NCBI GenBank assembly: GCA_022712895.1
Contig: JAFLJS010000027.1
Location: forward strand, 1 to 39,682
Reading direction: 5' to 3'
DNA: 39,682 nucleotides
Origin: Desulfocapsa sp.
GTDB lineage: Bacteria; Desulfobacterota; Desulfobulbia; Desulfobulbales; Desulfocapsaceae
A model generated the notes under the pieces. The model was not told the origin of the DNA, ran no database searches, and was given only the letters and a program-made list of their open reading frames with translations. A program made the translations under genes and the position numbers. Shown piece by piece: positions 7,857-16,815 of this stretch; the stretch's first letter is position 1, and each line of letters starts with the position of its first letter.

Positions 7857-10115
7857 TTATATACAGATTGCACCATCATTGGGATTCATATCTAACCCCA
7901 CAAAGCCGAGGGTTTCATCATAGGCATAATCCACTGCTTGACACCAAATACCGTGGATTTCTTCCATCATACTCTCCTTAACATCTAAGAATTTTCTTTC
8001 AGGAACCGTGACCGTAAATCGTTGTAATTTACGAAACAATTTTCGACTCGGGCCATTTTTTTTTAATTGGCCAATAAGCTGCTGTCCACTTGTCTTTTTC
8101 CCCTGATGCCACACCACCATTGTCACCTGATTCTGGTCGTCGATGAGTTTAAATTTCCGGGCGGCAGTTCTAAATTGAAATTCCTGCTGTCTTGCATCTT
8201 TGCCAAGTAATGACTGGATATTCTTTTGATCAAAACTTGTTACGCCGTTGCCGTAAAAAATCTCAAAATAACGCTGGAAAATATCTGCGCTTAGATTTTT
8301 GCACCCTTCCGGGGCAATTCGTAAGAGTTCTGCGCCGGCATCTGCCCCTTTCCTGAGGAAGCCTGGAGGTGCTGGCTTTGGGGGGTGAAACACCATCACC
8401 TGGCCTTTGATCTTTTTGCCATCCTTTTTTAATTTCCCCTCACGATTACAACGTCCGGCCGCTTGGGCAATGGAGTCAAACCCGGCCATGGCCCGGTAAA
8501 CCACAGGGAAATCAATGTCTACGCCAGCCTCCACCAATTGGGTACTGATAACTCGAACAGGTTTGTTGTTTTTTAAGGCTATCTTCATATTGGCAATGAT
8601 CGTGCTACGATGCTCACCGCAAAGATTTGCTGAGAGCAATATGGAACCTTCCGGCATAAGGGCATGAAGATCCAGACAGTCCTTTCTAGTATTCACCACA
8701 CAAAGAACCTGTGAATATGTGGCAAGATCACCCGCTAATCTCTCCCAGTCCTCATATTTCCCGACATTATCAACAACAACTCGCTGCATATTTTGACCGA
8801 GCAGGTCAGGTTTTTTAATGATTTCCCGTACCTTATCCGGGGGGATCGCCGTAAATTTCGTCAGGCTAGAACCAATTTCACCAGTTAGGACTGGTTGCGT
8901 AGCAGTGCATAAGACAATGGAGACTTTGAAATAATCAACAAGCCCTTGCATGGAGGAAAGGATTGGTTGAAGATATTCTGGCGGCAACATCTGGGCTTCA
9001 TCACAGATTATAACTGAATTAACAATGTTATGGAGTTTCCTGCATTTTGAAGTTTTAGCGGCAAAGAGAGATTCAAACAGCTGAACATTTGTTGTTACAA
9101 TGATAGAGGCATCCCAATTTTCACTGGCAAGCCTTGCCTCGGTTGTTTCTTTATCAGGATCAAGACTAGAATGATGTTCAAGCACATTTTCTTCACCAAA
9201 TATTTTTTTATACTCTTCAGCCGTCTGCTCAATGATTGAGGTGTAAGGAATCACGACTATTATCCGGTTTTTATCGTATCGAATGGCATGTTTCAGGGCA
9301 AAGGCCATTCCAGACAGTGTTTTCCCTCCGCCGGTTGGCACTGTTAAACTAAAAAAACCAGGGGGTAACTCTGCTGCCTCTAAACAATCCTGCAAGATTT
9401 CCTGTCGTAAAGTATTGACTTTAGTTGTTTCTACTCTGGGCCCTAAGGCTGTCATGTAGGCATCAAATTTTGCTTGCAGTTGTGAGATTGAGGTCTGGTT
9501 GGTGCGACAATCATGTTTACCTCTATCCATAAATTTTTCAGTATCAAGAAAGTCTGCATCCACCAGACACGAAAAAAGCATTCTCACCCACAGGTGAAAG
9601 GTCTCTGTATTGATTCCCCCCTCACACGGAATAGTTTTTGGAAAAATTAAATGCTTGGTGGTTTTTCCTACCCAGCCCGATGCCAGCTTTGGAAGTTTGC
9701 CAACCTCACCATCGGTAAGACGATTACTCAAACAACCACCGCCACCGATCTCATTATGCCAGTCAGGTAGCCCCGCATGATGTCCTGCAATGAGGTAAGC
9801 CAGAACCTTGCCCACCCCCGCCATATTTTTATTAGCCCAAACAGCCCCATGGCTTGAATGATTTGGCCCGCGAGATGGGGCGTCACCAATAACGCCCTGA
9901 ACCTCAAATCCGGTCACTTTACAAATGAATTCTTGAAATTCAGCCGAACCTTTACCTAAATCATGCAGTAAGCCAGCAGCCATTCCCCAATCGGCATTTG
10001 AAAATGATTCTGCAAACTTTTCAGCCATATTTGCAACACCTTGCAAATGCTCTTTTAAGGGATGAGGTAGTATCTTCTTGTGTTTTTCATTGTAGACGGC
10101 ATGTGCAATTTTCAC
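7857..10115 (-). CDS. cas3: Cas3 HD nuclease-helicase (type I-C)
   Basis: Cas3 is the effector that nicks and degrades target DNA once recruited by Cascade. The 752-residue protein has an N-terminal HD domain (His23, His51-Asp52 in LLHDLGK, His86/His89, His112-His113 in AGHHAGL). An SF2 helicase follows: Walker A PTGGGKT 260-266, DEAQ 372-375, CTATQP about 403-408, QLVEAGVDID and QAAGRCNREG. All motifs look intact. The start is GTG, with AAGAGA a few nt upstream; the next gene start overlaps its stop (TAATG). It is the first gene of the operon, so promoter control should lie between 10116 and about 10390. Confidence 0.97.
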   Translation of the reverse strand: MKIAHAVYNEKHKKILPHPLKEHLQGVANMAEKFAESFSNADWGMAAGLLHDLGKGSAEFQEFICKVTGFEVQGVIGDAPSRGPNHSSHGAVWANKNMAGVGKVLAYLIAGHHAGLPDWHNEIGGGGCLSNRLTDGEVGKLPKLASGWVGKTTKHLIFPKTIPCEGGINTETFHLWVRMLFSCLVDADFLDTEKFMDRGKHDCRTNQTSISQLQAKFDAYMTALGPRVETTKVNTLRQEILQDCLEAAELPPGFFSLTVPTGGGKTLSGMAFALKHAIRYDKNRIIVVIPYTSIIEQTAEEYKKIFGEENVLEHHSSLDPDKETTEARLASENWDASIIVTTNVQLFESLFAAKTSKCRKLHNIVNSVIICDEAQMLPPEYLQPILSSMQGLVDYFKVSIVLCTATQPVLTGEIGSSLTKFTAIPPDKVREIIKKPDLLGQNMQRVVVDNVGKYEDWERLAGDLATYSQVLCVVNTRKDCLDLHALMPEGSILLSANLCGEHRSTIIANMKIALKNNKPVRVISTQLVEAGVDIDFPVVYRAMAGFDSIAQAAGRCNREGKLKKDGKKIKGQVMVFHPPKPAPPGFLRKGADAGAELLRIAPEGCKNLSADIFQRYFEIFYGNGVTSFDQKNIQSLLGKDARQQEFQFRTAARKFKLIDDQNQVTMVVWHQGKKTSGQQLIGQLKKNGPSRKLFRKLQRFTVTVPERKFLDVKESMMEEIHGIWCQAVDYAYDETLGFVGLDMNPNDGAICI

Positions 10116-10185
10116 AAATTCTCTTTTATTACGTTTTTTTCAACATCTTTTCAGTTTATTGTTGATCATTTCTTTACCATAACAC

Positions 10186-10216
10186 ACCAGGGTACTCATA
10201 TAGTGAGCACCCTGGT
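10186..10216. promoter_or_regulatory. Dyad upstream of cas3
   Basis: ACCAGGGT (10186-10193) and ACCCTGGT (10209-10216) form a perfect 8-bp inverted repeat. Inside it, CTCA/TGAG pair after one A-C mismatch, leaving a TATAG loop. It lies 70 bp upstream of the cas3 GTG. There is no T-run on either side, so an operator or 5'-leader structure for the cas operon is more likely than a terminator (inference). Confidence 0.5.
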
Positions 10217-10386
10217 TCTTAAATTAACAAAAAGATATACCATGGATGTGCTCGTTAGGGAATTGAAAAATATGCGGAAATACAGAGTGATATGCCGTGT
10301 GTCCGTTTTGGTTTTTTGCTAGTAGTTTAAAAAAAGTTGGGTGCATAAATGAGTACTTATTGTAGGAGTGGGAAAGGAGGAAGGTT

Positions 10387-10671
10387 GTGGATGTAATAAA
10401 TTACACAACATTTCGGAAAAAATTGGCGATTGATCAGGTAAATGACAATTACAATCCGATTCTTATTACTCGTTAAAGTGGAAAGCCTGCTGTCGTTATG
10501 TTCATTGAAGATTATAATTCTTTTGAAGAAACCACCTATCTGGTAACCCGGAACCTCTGTAAAATGATTGAGCCGGTTGCTGGTCTGGTGGGATCAATAG
10601 AAGAAGACTGTGTGGTGTATAAACCGCAAATAAACACACTGTTTACTGCCCAATGCCGGCATTGTTGTTGA
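10387..10671 (+). pseudogene. YefM/Phd-type antitoxin remnant
   Basis: A GGAGG 6 nt before a GTG at 10387 opens a frame reading VINYTTFRKKLAIDQVNDNYNPILITR, a TAA at 10474-10476, then SGKPAVVMFIEDYNSFEETTYL. Together these match the N-terminal DNA-binding half of YefM/Phd antitoxins, where the stop replaces the usual Gln or Asn before GKP. After codon 52 the reading no longer resembles the family, so the toxin-neutralising tail is also lost or frameshifted. No toxin gene follows. The unit is oriented opposite to the flanking cas3 and fumarase genes. A 29-residue fragment could still be made but is unlikely to work. Confidence 0.8.
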
Positions 10672-10673
10672 GT

Positions 10674-10721
10674 GTTGTTGACATCCGTGTCAAATTGGAA
10701 GAAAAACGGAATGTCAACAAC
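10674..10721. repeat. Inverted repeats downstream of fumarase
   Basis: GTTGTTGACAT (10674-10684) and ATGTCAACAAC (10711-10721) form a perfect 11-bp inverted repeat with a 26-nt centre. An overlapping dyad TTGACA-TCCG-TGTCAA spans 10678-10693, and GTCAAC recurs at 10735 and 10742. It sits 22 bp after the fumarase stop. No T-run follows on the minus strand, so it is at best a weak terminator or an mRNA 3'-end structure. Confidence 0.45.
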
Positions 10722-10742
10722 GGATAAGACTTACGTCAACTG

Positions 10743-12263
10743 TCAACTACGATCCAGATAGTCCCGTATCTTCTGGCTCCAGAGTGCAGGGCCTGTTTTG
10801 TGAACGGATTCACCTTTGCTGTCAACAGCGACCGTAACCGGCATGTCTTCTACTTCAAATTCGTAGATTGCTTCCATACCAAGATCTTTAAAGGCTACAA
10901 CACGTGCTTTTTTGATGGCCTTGGAAACAAGATAGGCCGCTCCACCCACAGCCATGAGATAAACAGCCTTGTGCTCTTTGATTGACTGAATAGTATCATC
11001 TCCTCGTTCAGATTTGCCGATCATACCGATAAGCCCTGTTTGATCCAGCATCATATCTGTATATTTATCCATTCTGGTGGAGGTCGTGGGGCCGGCGGGG
11101 CCTACAGCCTCATCATTTACGGGATCAACAGGTCCCACGTAATAGATGAATTTACCCTTAAAATCGACCCCGTCCGGCATTTTGTCACCTTTTTCCAAAA
11201 GGCTTTGAATCCTGCGATGGGCGGCGTCACGGCCCGTGAGGATGGTTCCGTTTAGGAGTAAGGTTTCGCCGGGTTTCCAGGAGGCAATTTCTTCTTTACT
11301 GATCCCGTCCAGTTGGACTCGTTTGACAGACTCGCCAACTTCCCATTCAATTTTCGGCCAATCTTCCAGGCGTGGCGGAGCAAAGTGTGCAGGGCCACTG
11401 CCATCTAAAATGAAATGGATGTGGCGAGTTGCCGCACAGTTAGGGATCATGGCAACGGGTAATGAGGCGGCGTGGGTTGGACAGTCGAAAATTTTCACAT
11501 CCAACACTGTTGTGAGCCCTCCCAGGCCCTGTGCTCCGATGCCCAGTTCATTTACTCGCTCGTATATCTCAAGCCGTAATGCTTCAATGGAATTTTCTGG
11601 GCCTTTTTCCTGTAATTCTTGCATGTTGATTGGTTCCATCAGTGACTCTTTGGCAAGTACCATGGCTTTGTCAACGGTACCGCCAATACCAATGCCTAGA
11701 ATCCCGGGAGGGCACCAGCCAGCGCCCATGGTGGGGGCTGTTTTTACAACCCAGTCTACAATAGAATCATTGGGATTCAGGGTTACAAAACGGCTCTTAT
11801 TTTCAGAGCCGCCCCCTTTTGCAGCAATACGAATATCCAATGCAGAGCCGGCCACTAGTTCTGTATAGATTACAGCTGGAGTATTATCCTTGGTATTTAT
11901 TCGTTTTCCGGCAGGGTCAGCCACAACAGAGGCACGCAGAGGATTCTTGGCATTGTTATATGCAAGACGAACACCTTCATCCACAAGCTCTTGGATGGGG
12001 ATGAAGGTGTCAAAGCGGCATTCCATTCCAATGCGTAAAAAGACGGTTACAATCCCGGTATCCTGACAGATGGGGCGCTGTCCCATGGCTGCCATACGTG
12101 AATTGATAAGAATTTGGGCCATGGCATCTTTTGCAGCCGGGCTCTTTTCGTTTTCGTAGGCTCTGGTCATGGCCTGGACAAAATCACGGGGATGGGTGTA
12201 GGAAATATATTGCAGGCTGTCCGCAATTGAATTGATAAAGTCTTTACTGTTTATAGTAGTCAT
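10743..12263 (-). CDS. fumA: Class I (Fe-S) fumarate hydratase
   Basis: Fumarate hydratase interconverts fumarate and malate in the cytoplasm as part of the TCA cycle or its reductive branch. The 506-residue chain contains both alpha and beta parts in one polypeptide, like FumA/FumB. Cluster cysteines are visible at Cys66 (PICQDTGI), in WCPPGILGIGIGGT and in FDCPTHAAS. The beta part shows GRDAAHRRI, YVGPVDP and GPTTSTRMD. The oxygen-sensitive 4Fe-4S cluster fits an anaerobe. An AGGA Shine-Dalgarno sequence precedes the ATG, and 33 bp separate it from the hexapeptide-repeat gene upstream, so the two probably form an operon. The symbol is by similarity of architecture; fumB is equally possible. 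Confidence 0.95.
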   Translation of the reverse strand: MTTINSKDFINSIADSLQYISYTHPRDFVQAMTRAYENEKSPAAKDAMAQILINSRMAAMGQRPICQDTGIVTVFLRIGMECRFDTFIPIQELVDEGVRLAYNNAKNPLRASVVADPAGKRINTKDNTPAVIYTELVAGSALDIRIAAKGGGSENKSRFVTLNPNDSIVDWVVKTAPTMGAGWCPPGILGIGIGGTVDKAMVLAKESLMEPINMQELQEKGPENSIEALRLEIYERVNELGIGAQGLGGLTTVLDVKIFDCPTHAASLPVAMIPNCAATRHIHFILDGSGPAHFAPPRLEDWPKIEWEVGESVKRVQLDGISKEEIASWKPGETLLLNGTILTGRDAAHRRIQSLLEKGDKMPDGVDFKGKFIYYVGPVDPVNDEAVGPAGPTTSTRMDKYTDMMLDQTGLIGMIGKSERGDDTIQSIKEHKAVYLMAVGGAAYLVSKAIKKARVVAFKDLGMEAIYEFEVEDMPVTVAVDSKGESVHKTGPALWSQKIRDYLDRS

Positions 12264-12296
12264 AATGTTCCTGTTGTTGGCTATGTTGAAGCGTAA

Positions 12297-13103
12297 TTAT
12301 CGAATAATGTTTCTGGGCTTATGGTAGCCGGATGGCGCAGTGGTATTGGGCATAAGGATGCCACCTTTGCCAATTATGGTACCGGGATTTGTCACAGAGT
12401 TGCATCCCGTTTGTGCCTCATCGCCTAAAATAGCCCCGAATTTACGTCGTCCGGTATCTACCATACCATCCTCAGTACGGATAGATACGTTACCACCAAG
12501 GAATTTAAGGTTGGCAAATTTGGTACCGGCACCAAGATTAGCGTCACGTCCCAGGATAGAGTCTCCAAGATAGGCAAAGTGACCGGCCTTAGCGTTGTTG
12601 AGAAAAATAGAGTGTTTTACTTCTGTGGTGTGGCCCACAACGCAACTTTTGCCGGTGAGGCAGTAGCCACGAATATACGCCCCCTGGCGTACCTCGGTAC
12701 AATCTCCAATGATTGTGGGCGATTTAACAGTTGCGCCTCCCTCGACTAACGCTCCTTTCCCAATATCAATGCGTCCTCCGATGAGTATTGCACCCGCCAT
12801 AAGAACTGCTGCTCCCACAAGTTCTTCATTATCATCTTTTCGATACACTTTGAGCATCCCTTTTGTGGTGTCGCCATGCTCAATAATATGGCCATCACTG
12901 GAAAAGATTTCTCCTTGATGTATAATGAGGGAATGAGGAAGAGGTTCGCCATCTGTGCAGAGTTCGGAATATAGATTCGGATAGTGATGTTCGTCCATAT
13001 ATGTTTTTAGTGTGTTCAACGCCTCCCATACCGGTTTGTCTGCGTCGAAAAGGGCAGAGTGGGAGAAGTCGGACAGGTCAAAAAAAGATCGTGTGGTCAG
13101 CAT
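12297..13103 (-). CDS. Left-handed beta-helix (hexapeptide repeat) transferase, GlmU-like
   Basis: The protein has a short N-terminal domain (LTTRSFFDLSDFSHSALFDADKPVWEAL) and a long run of hexapeptide repeats (IGGRIDIGKGALVEGGATVKSPTIIG and onward). These form a left-handed beta-helix, like the C-terminal part of GlmU and related sugar-1-phosphate nucleotidylyl/acetyltransferases. No N-terminal pyrophosphorylase signature is visible, so the substrate cannot be named. An upstream in-frame ATG at 13241 would add 46 residues of unconserved, hydrophobic sequence. The ATG at 13103 has GGAG 8 nt upstream and gives 268 residues, so it is preferred. It probably heads the operon with fumarase; the divergent gene is lon. 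Confidence 0.8.
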   Translation of the reverse strand: MLTTRSFFDLSDFSHSALFDADKPVWEALNTLKTYMDEHHYPNLYSELCTDGEPLPHSLIIHQGEIFSSDGHIIEHGDTTKGMLKVYRKDDNEELVGAAVLMAGAILIGGRIDIGKGALVEGGATVKSPTIIGDCTEVRQGAYIRGYCLTGKSCVVGHTTEVKHSIFLNNAKAGHFAYLGDSILGRDANLGAGTKFANLKFLGGNVSIRTEDGMVDTGRRKFGAILGDEAQTGCNSVTNPGTIIGKGGILMPNTTAPSGYHKPRNIIR

Positions 13104-13260
13104 GTTGGGCTCCAGAATGGGGTGAGGCTGTGACTGCTTGGTAGTGCTGCACAAAAGGTATACAGTATGGAGGAAAACAGTAAAATTTTCAAGAAAAAAC
13201 CAAGGAAGCAGGTAGGATACTGATTGCTGGCTTGACTTCAATATGTGCAGTGTTTAGATT

Positions 13261-13291
13261 TTGGCTCACTTTTAACGAACACTCTTATAAT
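13261..13291 (+). promoter_or_regulatory. Candidate sigma-70-type promoter for lon
   Basis: A perfect TATAAT lies at 13286-13291, 38 bp before the lon start, with a weak TTGGCT (13261-13266) 19 bp upstream. The position is right, but the -35 box and spacing are poor. No obvious heat-shock (sigma-32 or CIRCE) sequence was found. Confidence 0.4.
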
Positions 13292-13328
13292 AAAATAGAT
13301 TCGCTTTTTTGATTTCCGGAGGTTTTTT

Positions 13329-15719
13329 GTGGAATTTAATGACTCTTTAGCAATGGGCATGGATGATTTTACCGACCATGAGGATATGGTTATCCCAGAT
13401 GAGTTGCCGATGATGGCAGTTCGGGATGTTGTTGTTTTTAATTATATGATTATCCCGCTTTTTGTGGGACGCCCCAGTTCTGTGGAGGCCGTCAATGCAG
13501 CGCTTGAGGGTGATAAGTTGTTGATGCTGCTTACCCAGAAAGATGCCACCGCCGATGATCCTGAACCAAAAGACCTCTATGATGTGGGAATGGTGTGCAT
13601 GGTTATGCGTACCCTGAAACTTCCCGATGGCAGGTTGAAGGTTCTGGTGCAGGCCGTTTCCAAAGCAAAGGTAAAAAAATATACCCAGACAGAGCCTTTT
13701 TATCAGGTGAAAATCAAAGCGCTTCCAGAGGTTGAAACTGAAAGCAGTGATGTTGCCACCGAAGCTTTGATGCGGACTGTGCGTGAGCAGACTGAAAAAA
13801 TCATGTCGCTTCGAGGCATCCTCTCAGCAGATCTTATGATGATCATTAATAACATCGAAGATCCCGGTCGTCTGGCAGATCTGGTTGGGTCTAATCTTCG
13901 CCTGAAGATTCCAGAATCACAGGCTATTCTTGAAGAAAATGATCCGAAAAAACGTCTGCAGCTTGTAAATGACCTGCTTACCAAAGAACTTGAGGTCTCA
14001 ACGGTTCAGGCTAAAATTCAGTCTGATGCTAAAGAAGAGATGTCAAAATCGCAGCGTGAATATTATCTGCGTGAACAGTTACATGCCTTGCAGAAGGAGC
14101 TTGGTGACGGGGATGAACGGGGACAGGAAATTGATGACCTGTTGCGTAAGCTCAAAAAAACCAAGATGCCCAAAAAAGTACGCAAAGAGGCAAAAAAACA
14201 GATTGAACGTATGGATATGATGCATCCGGATTCCTCCGAAGCTACCATTATTCGTACTTATATCGACTGGATTCTTGATATGCCATGGAAAAAAGGCACC
14301 AAGGATCGGCTGGACCTCAAGGCTGCTAAAGTGATACTTGATGAAGACCATTTCGGTCTTGATAAGGTTAAAGAGCGCATCCTCGAATATCTTGCAGTAC
14401 GGAAATTAAATAGTGAAACCAAAGGTCCGATCATCTGTTTTGTGGGCCCTCCCGGTGTGGGTAAAACCTCCCTTGGTAAATCCATAGCACGAGCTATGGG
14501 GCGTCAGTTCTACAGACTTTCCCTGGGTGGTATGCGTGATGAAGCTGAGATCCGTGGACATCGCCGGACTTATATTGGTGCCATGCCTGGCAGGATTTTG
14601 CAGGGTTTAAAAACAGTTGAGTCTAATAATCCTATTTTTATGATGGATGAGATCGACAAAATTGGTTCCGACTATCGAGGTGATCCTTCTTCAGCTCTTT
14701 TGGAAGTGCTTGACCCGGAACAGAACTTTGAGTTCTCAGATCACTATATGAATATGCCCTTTGATCTTTCAAAGGTAATGTTTATAACAACTGCCAACCG
14801 TAGCGATACTATTCCCGGCCCTTTGCTGGACAGAATGGAAATTATCCATCTTTCCGGTTACACCCTGGAAGAGAAGGTGGTTATTGCCAGAAAGTATCTG
14901 CTTCCCAGGCAGATTAAAGAAAATGGAATTAAAACAAGGCACCTGCGTCTGGACGATGATGCACTACAGTATATTGTCAGTTATTACACCCATGAAGCGG
15001 GCCTGAGAGGCATTGAACGGGAGATTGGGAAAATCTGCCGCAAACTTGCAAGAAAAATTGCAGAAGGTGGAAAAGGTCCTTATTCGATCACTCGAAATAC
15101 CATACACCGCTACCTTGGGCCTCCGAAAATTATTCCCGAATCAGAGATTGAACGTCTGCATCAGCCGGGTCTGGTAACAGGCCTTGCCTGGACTGAGGTT
15201 GGTGGCGAAATTCTGCAAATCGAAGTGAATTTTATGCCTGGTAAGGGCAAGATGTTGCTCACCGGACAACTGGGTGATGTGATGAAGGAATCTGTACAGG
15301 CAGCACTTACCTACATTCGCAGCCGTTGCCAGGATCTTGGGATTGCAGACGATTATTTTGACAAGCATGATATCCACGTACATGTGCCGGCGGGTGCTAT
15401 TCCAAAAGACGGACCTTCAGCTGGGATCACCATGGCAACAGCGATCTATTCCGCTATCAGCGGTAAGAAAGTACATAAAAGACTGGCCATGACAGGTGAA
15501 GTTACCCTGCGCGGTCGGGTACTTCCCATTGGTGGTTTGAAAGAGAAGGCGCTGGCTGCCGTACGTGCCGGGATCAATAAGGTGATTATTCCTGATCAGA
15601 ACGAAAAAGATCTGATTGAGATTCCTGCCGAGATCCGGAAAACCATGACCTTCTATCCCGTAAAGGATATGGATGAGGTCGTTGCGCTGGCGTTTAACCG
15701 TAGTAAAAAGAAGAAGTAA
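13329..15719 (+). CDS. lon: ATP-dependent protease La (Lon)
   Basis: Lon is a cytoplasmic AAA+ serine protease that degrades misfolded and regulatory proteins. The 796-residue protein has the N-terminal substrate domain (about 24-225), a coiled-coil linker (about 225-300), and an AAA+ module with Walker A GPPGVGKT 373-380 and Walker B FMMDEID. The protease domain has the catalytic Ser697 (KDGPSAG) and Lys740 (GGLKEK). The start is GTG with CGGAGG about 6 nt upstream. Length and motifs are normal for bacterial LonA. mltG follows after a short gap and may be co-transcribed. Confidence 0.97.
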   Translation: MEFNDSLAMGMDDFTDHEDMVIPDELPMMAVRDVVVFNYMIIPLFVGRPSSVEAVNAALEGDKLLMLLTQKDATADDPEPKDLYDVGMVCMVMRTLKLPDGRLKVLVQAVSKAKVKKYTQTEPFYQVKIKALPEVETESSDVATEALMRTVREQTEKIMSLRGILSADLMMIINNIEDPGRLADLVGSNLRLKIPESQAILEENDPKKRLQLVNDLLTKELEVSTVQAKIQSDAKEEMSKSQREYYLREQLHALQKELGDGDERGQEIDDLLRKLKKTKMPKKVRKEAKKQIERMDMMHPDSSEATIIRTYIDWILDMPWKKGTKDRLDLKAAKVILDEDHFGLDKVKERILEYLAVRKLNSETKGPIICFVGPPGVGKTSLGKSIARAMGRQFYRLSLGGMRDEAEIRGHRRTYIGAMPGRILQGLKTVESNNPIFMMDEIDKIGSDYRGDPSSALLEVLDPEQNFEFSDHYMNMPFDLSKVMFITTANRSDTIPGPLLDRMEIIHLSGYTLEEKVVIARKYLLPRQIKENGIKTRHLRLDDDALQYIVSYYTHEAGLRGIEREIGKICRKLARKIAEGGKGPYSITRNTIHRYLGPPKIIPESEIERLHQPGLVTGLAWTEVGGEILQIEVNFMPGKGKMLLTGQLGDVMKESVQAALTYIRSRCQDLGIADDYFDKHDIHVHVPAGAIPKDGPSAGITMATAIYSAISGKKVHKRLAMTGEVTLRGRVLPIGGLKEKALAAVRAGINKVIIPDQNEKDLIEIPAEIRKTMTFYPVKDMDEVVALAFNRSKKKK

Positions 15720-15755
15720 CGTTATTGATTCAGCAAAACATCGGTGAATAGTAAA

Positions 15756-16781
15756 ATGCTATTGAGTATAAAAAGGATCGCCTTCGGGCTGGTCCTTTTT
15801 CTTTTTGTAAGCGCTGTCGCCCTGGCTGTTTGGTTTTTTCAGTTCACAGAAGACGTGGCGGAAGGAGACAAGGAGCAAAGTGTTACGGTGATTATCGCCA
15901 AAGGCTCTACTGTCCAGGAAATCAACAGTCTCCTGGCAGAAAAGAATCTGGTGGAAGAGGATATCCGTTTTCTGTTGCTTGCCCGCTATCTGGGAATTGC
16001 CACCAAACTTCAGGCTGGAGAATTTGCATTACATCAGGGACAGACTCCTAAAGAATTGCTCCTTGAACTCAGCAGTGCAAAACCCATTCAACATCCTGTA
16101 ACCATCCCTGAAGGACTTGTCATTGACGATATCGCTGCAATATTTGCAGCGGGTGGCTGGTGTGATCAGGATACCTATAATCGTTTGGCCCATGATCCAG
16201 ATTTCTTGAAAAGCCTCGGTTTTAGTGAGCGTGAAAATCTGGAAGGGTATCTCTACCCTGATACCTACTATCTGACACGTCAAGGGCATGACGCCGCAGA
16301 TCTTATCCGCATGCAGATTAAACGTTTTTTCTCTGTCTGGGAAGAAGTTGCAGAGGGGAAGCAAACAGAATTGTCTCCATTTGAAGTCTTGATTCTGGCA
16401 TCCATGGTGGAGAAAGAAGCGGGTGTAGCAGTGGAGCGACCCATTATTGCCGGAGTTTTTTTGAATCGTCTACAGAAGGGAATGCGTCTGCAATCTGACC
16501 CTACGGTGATGTATGGTATCGAGGGCTTTTCAGGCCCCATAACAAAAACAAATCTGCGGACACCCACACCTTACAACACCTATACCCTGAAACGTTTGCC
16601 GGCAGGTCCTATCTGTAACCCTGGTATAGATGCGCTGCATGCGGTGCTGGTACCTGAAACAACAGATTTCTTCTACTTTGTGTCTAAAGGAAAAGGCAGG
16701 CACTATTTTTCGAAAACTCTGCGGGAGCATAATCGGGCAGTGTATAAATATTTACGTGCTCCAAAAAAGAAGAAAAAATAA
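15756..16781 (+). CDS. mltG: Endolytic murein transglycosylase MltG (YceG-like)
   Basis: MltG cleaves nascent peptidoglycan strands at the inner membrane and so sets glycan length. The protein has one N-terminal membrane anchor (GLVLFLFVSAVALAVWFF), a LysM-like part, and the YceG domain. The catalytic Glu lies in ASMVEKEAG, and the signatures LEGYLYPDTYYL, GVFLNRLQKGMRLQSDPTV and YNTY are present. A GTG at 15744 would add four residues; the ATG at 15756 has GGTGA 8 nt upstream and is preferred (341 residues). The C-terminus ends in a Lys-rich tail. It follows lon closely; the next gene is convergent. Confidence 0.93.
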   Translation: MLLSIKRIAFGLVLFLFVSAVALAVWFFQFTEDVAEGDKEQSVTVIIAKGSTVQEINSLLAEKNLVEEDIRFLLLARYLGIATKLQAGEFALHQGQTPKELLLELSSAKPIQHPVTIPEGLVIDDIAAIFAAGGWCDQDTYNRLAHDPDFLKSLGFSERENLEGYLYPDTYYLTRQGHDAADLIRMQIKRFFSVWEEVAEGKQTELSPFEVLILASMVEKEAGVAVERPIIAGVFLNRLQKGMRLQSDPTVMYGIEGFSGPITKTNLRTPTPYNTYTLKRLPAGPICNPGIDALHAVLVPETTDFFYFVSKGKGRHYFSKTLREHNRAVYKYLRAPKKKKK

Positions 16782-16815
16782 AGGGTACTGGTAGTTAGTT
16801 GTTCGATAGTGTGTT

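Noticed and set aside
10080-10322. 80-codon plus-strand open frame over the cas3 start and upstream region
   Set aside because: It overlaps cas3 antisense, has no good ribosome-binding site and resembles nothing known; the inner segment from 10241 faintly recalls an antitoxin start but too weakly to call.
11236-11868. 210-codon plus-strand frame antisense to fumarase
   Set aside because: Shadow frame of a conserved gene, with biased composition and no similarity.
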